Assembly (NCBI GenBank): GCA_964016105.1
Contig: CAXHEX010000012.1
Coordinates: 59,990 to 123,989, forward strand
Direction: 5' to 3'
Source: Ketobacter sp964016105
Lineage (GTDB): Bacteria > Pseudomonadota > Gammaproteobacteria > Pseudomonadales > Ketobacteraceae
DNA: 64,000 nt
In this document: positions 63,336-64,000 of the stretch, one piece after another
How positions within the stretch are numbered: position 1 is the first letter of the stretch
Layout of the letters: each line of letters opens with the position of its first letter
Notes under the pieces: model-generated
The model's input: the letters and a program-made list of their open reading frames with translations, nothing else
What the model was told of the DNA's origin: nothing
Database searches by the model: none
Program-made: the position numbers and the translations under genes

Positions 63336-64000
63336 ATTTCGTTTCAGTGTAACGACGCTAAAATCTATCAACAAGCTTCTTAATGAAGGCTTCGTATTGA
63401 AAAGTAGCTTGTCCAAGTCTGCAAAAACGGAAATTGGTGTGCTTCTGGACAACAGTATCCTTCGTATTGAGGGTAAGCGCATTGTGGTCAATCGGGAACC
63501 GGAACTATTGGCGTTGATAGCAGCCACCCCAGATATTCCCAATGAACTTGATCATGCCAGTGCTGCGAAGTTATTTGGCGACGCCCACAAAGGAGGAAGG
63601 CAGAAGCAGTTTGCTATATTGGCGAAATCTAGAGGGGGTTGTGTGTGGAGACGTTTGGATTCTGATGTCAGTGTTTCGGTGTCTGACATTTGCGATAAAA
63701 CGGGCGTAGCTTCAATAGCGATAGAGCCGGGTGATGATTGGTACAGTGATGAGCCAATTGCTTTTGTAGAGAATGACTTCTGCCTATGGAATTGTAAGCG
63801 GTTTCCACTGCCCGAGGAAGTGACCTCCGTGATTGCTTATCACGGTATGGCAGATTCACGATTGATTGATTGGCTCGGATTTCGAATGCGTGCGCCGAAA
63901 GTTTTTTGGTGTCCAGACTACGATTATGTGGGGTTGAATAACTATCAGGCTGTTGAAAAAGCCCCAAAATGCGATAATACCGTATCCAACTTAAAGAGCA
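63328..64000 (+). CDS. jetD: JetD/MksG-like nuclease, 5' part (cut by window end)
   Basis: The frame opens with ATG at 63328, inside the end of jetC, and runs without a stop to base 64000, giving 224 codons. The segment VFWCPDYDYVGLNNY near residue 192-206 resembles the Asp-X-Asp of the Toprim-like fold of DUF2220, the JetD nuclease core. The preceding 180 residues would be the DUF3322-like N-terminal part. JetD cuts plasmid DNA after loop extrusion. The rest lies beyond the window. Confidence 0.75.
   Translation, partial: MAKFRFSVTTLKSINKLLNEGFVLKSSLSKSAKTEIGVLLDNSILRIEGKRIVVNREPELLALIAATPDIPNELDHASAAKLFGDAHKGGRQKQFAILAKSRGGCVWRRLDSDVSVSVSDICDKTGVASIAIEPGDDWYSDEPIAFVENDFCLWNCKRFPLPEEVTSVIAYHGMADSRLIDWLGFRMRAPKVFWCPDYDYVGLNNYQAVEKAPKCDNTVSNLKS

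Noticed and set aside
1..64000. CRISPR arrays, tRNA or rRNA genes, insertion sequences, integrase gene
   Set aside because: I saw no evenly spaced repeat-spacer pattern, no cloverleaf or rRNA-like sequence, and no transposase or integrase product in any frame. A full tRNAscan or IS search was not possible here.

Overview
The window is the end of an integrative and conjugative element (ICE) transfer module followed by about 50 kb of densely packed cargo, most of it recognisable as anti-phage or anti-plasmid defence. The conjugation proteins belong to the PFL_4669-4711/TIGR037xx families of the PFGI-1/ICEclc/SXT-like type IV systems. This points to a gammaproteobacterium, in the broad Pseudomonas / Halomonas / purple-sulfur-relative range; I cannot name the species. 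By eye the transfer genes and the BREX genes are moderately GC-rich, while Thoeris, the Fic pair and the Wadjet-like genes are clearly more AT-rich, so the cargo looks like a patchwork of separate acquisitions.

Layout. 1-13531 (+): end of the coupling protein TraD, then the mating-pair-formation genes in their usual order up to TraG. 13537-15919 (-): small accessory genes (GNAT acetyltransferase, a possible 29-residue membrane peptide, an unknown protein, an XRE repressor with a perfect 22-bp operator over its own start codon). 16011-29518 (-): a complete type III BREX operon, brxR-brxF-brxC-pglX-brxHII-pglZ-brxA. 29726-32251 (+): Thoeris with one SIR2-SLOG ThsA between two different TIR-like ThsB sensors. 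32375-51859 (+): a seven-gene, nearly gapless operon of nucleases, helicases and a 1830-residue HSP90-type ATPase; I think this is the least described system here. 51919-56858 (+): ADP-ribosylglycohydrolase fusion, UDG-fold protein, DUF429 protein, metallophosphatase, orphan HTH antitoxin. 56859-57263: a non-coding stretch with six copies of a CATGGTATT motif. 57264-58381 (-): Fic protein with an unusual winged-helix/YhfG fusion antitoxin. 58605-64000 (+): JetABCD/MksBEFG (Wadjet-like) genes, the last cut by the window edge.

How it fits together. The ICE supplies mobility, and the segment downstream of traG serves as a cargo site. The defences act at different stages: BREX at DNA entry using PglX methylation as the self mark, Thoeris by NAD-derived signalling and NAD depletion, the nuclease/helicase operon presumably on invading DNA, and the Wadjet-like genes against small circular plasmids. 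Most genes within each system overlap by ATGA-type junctions or sit within 50 bp, so each system is probably one transcript with its own regulator or operator.
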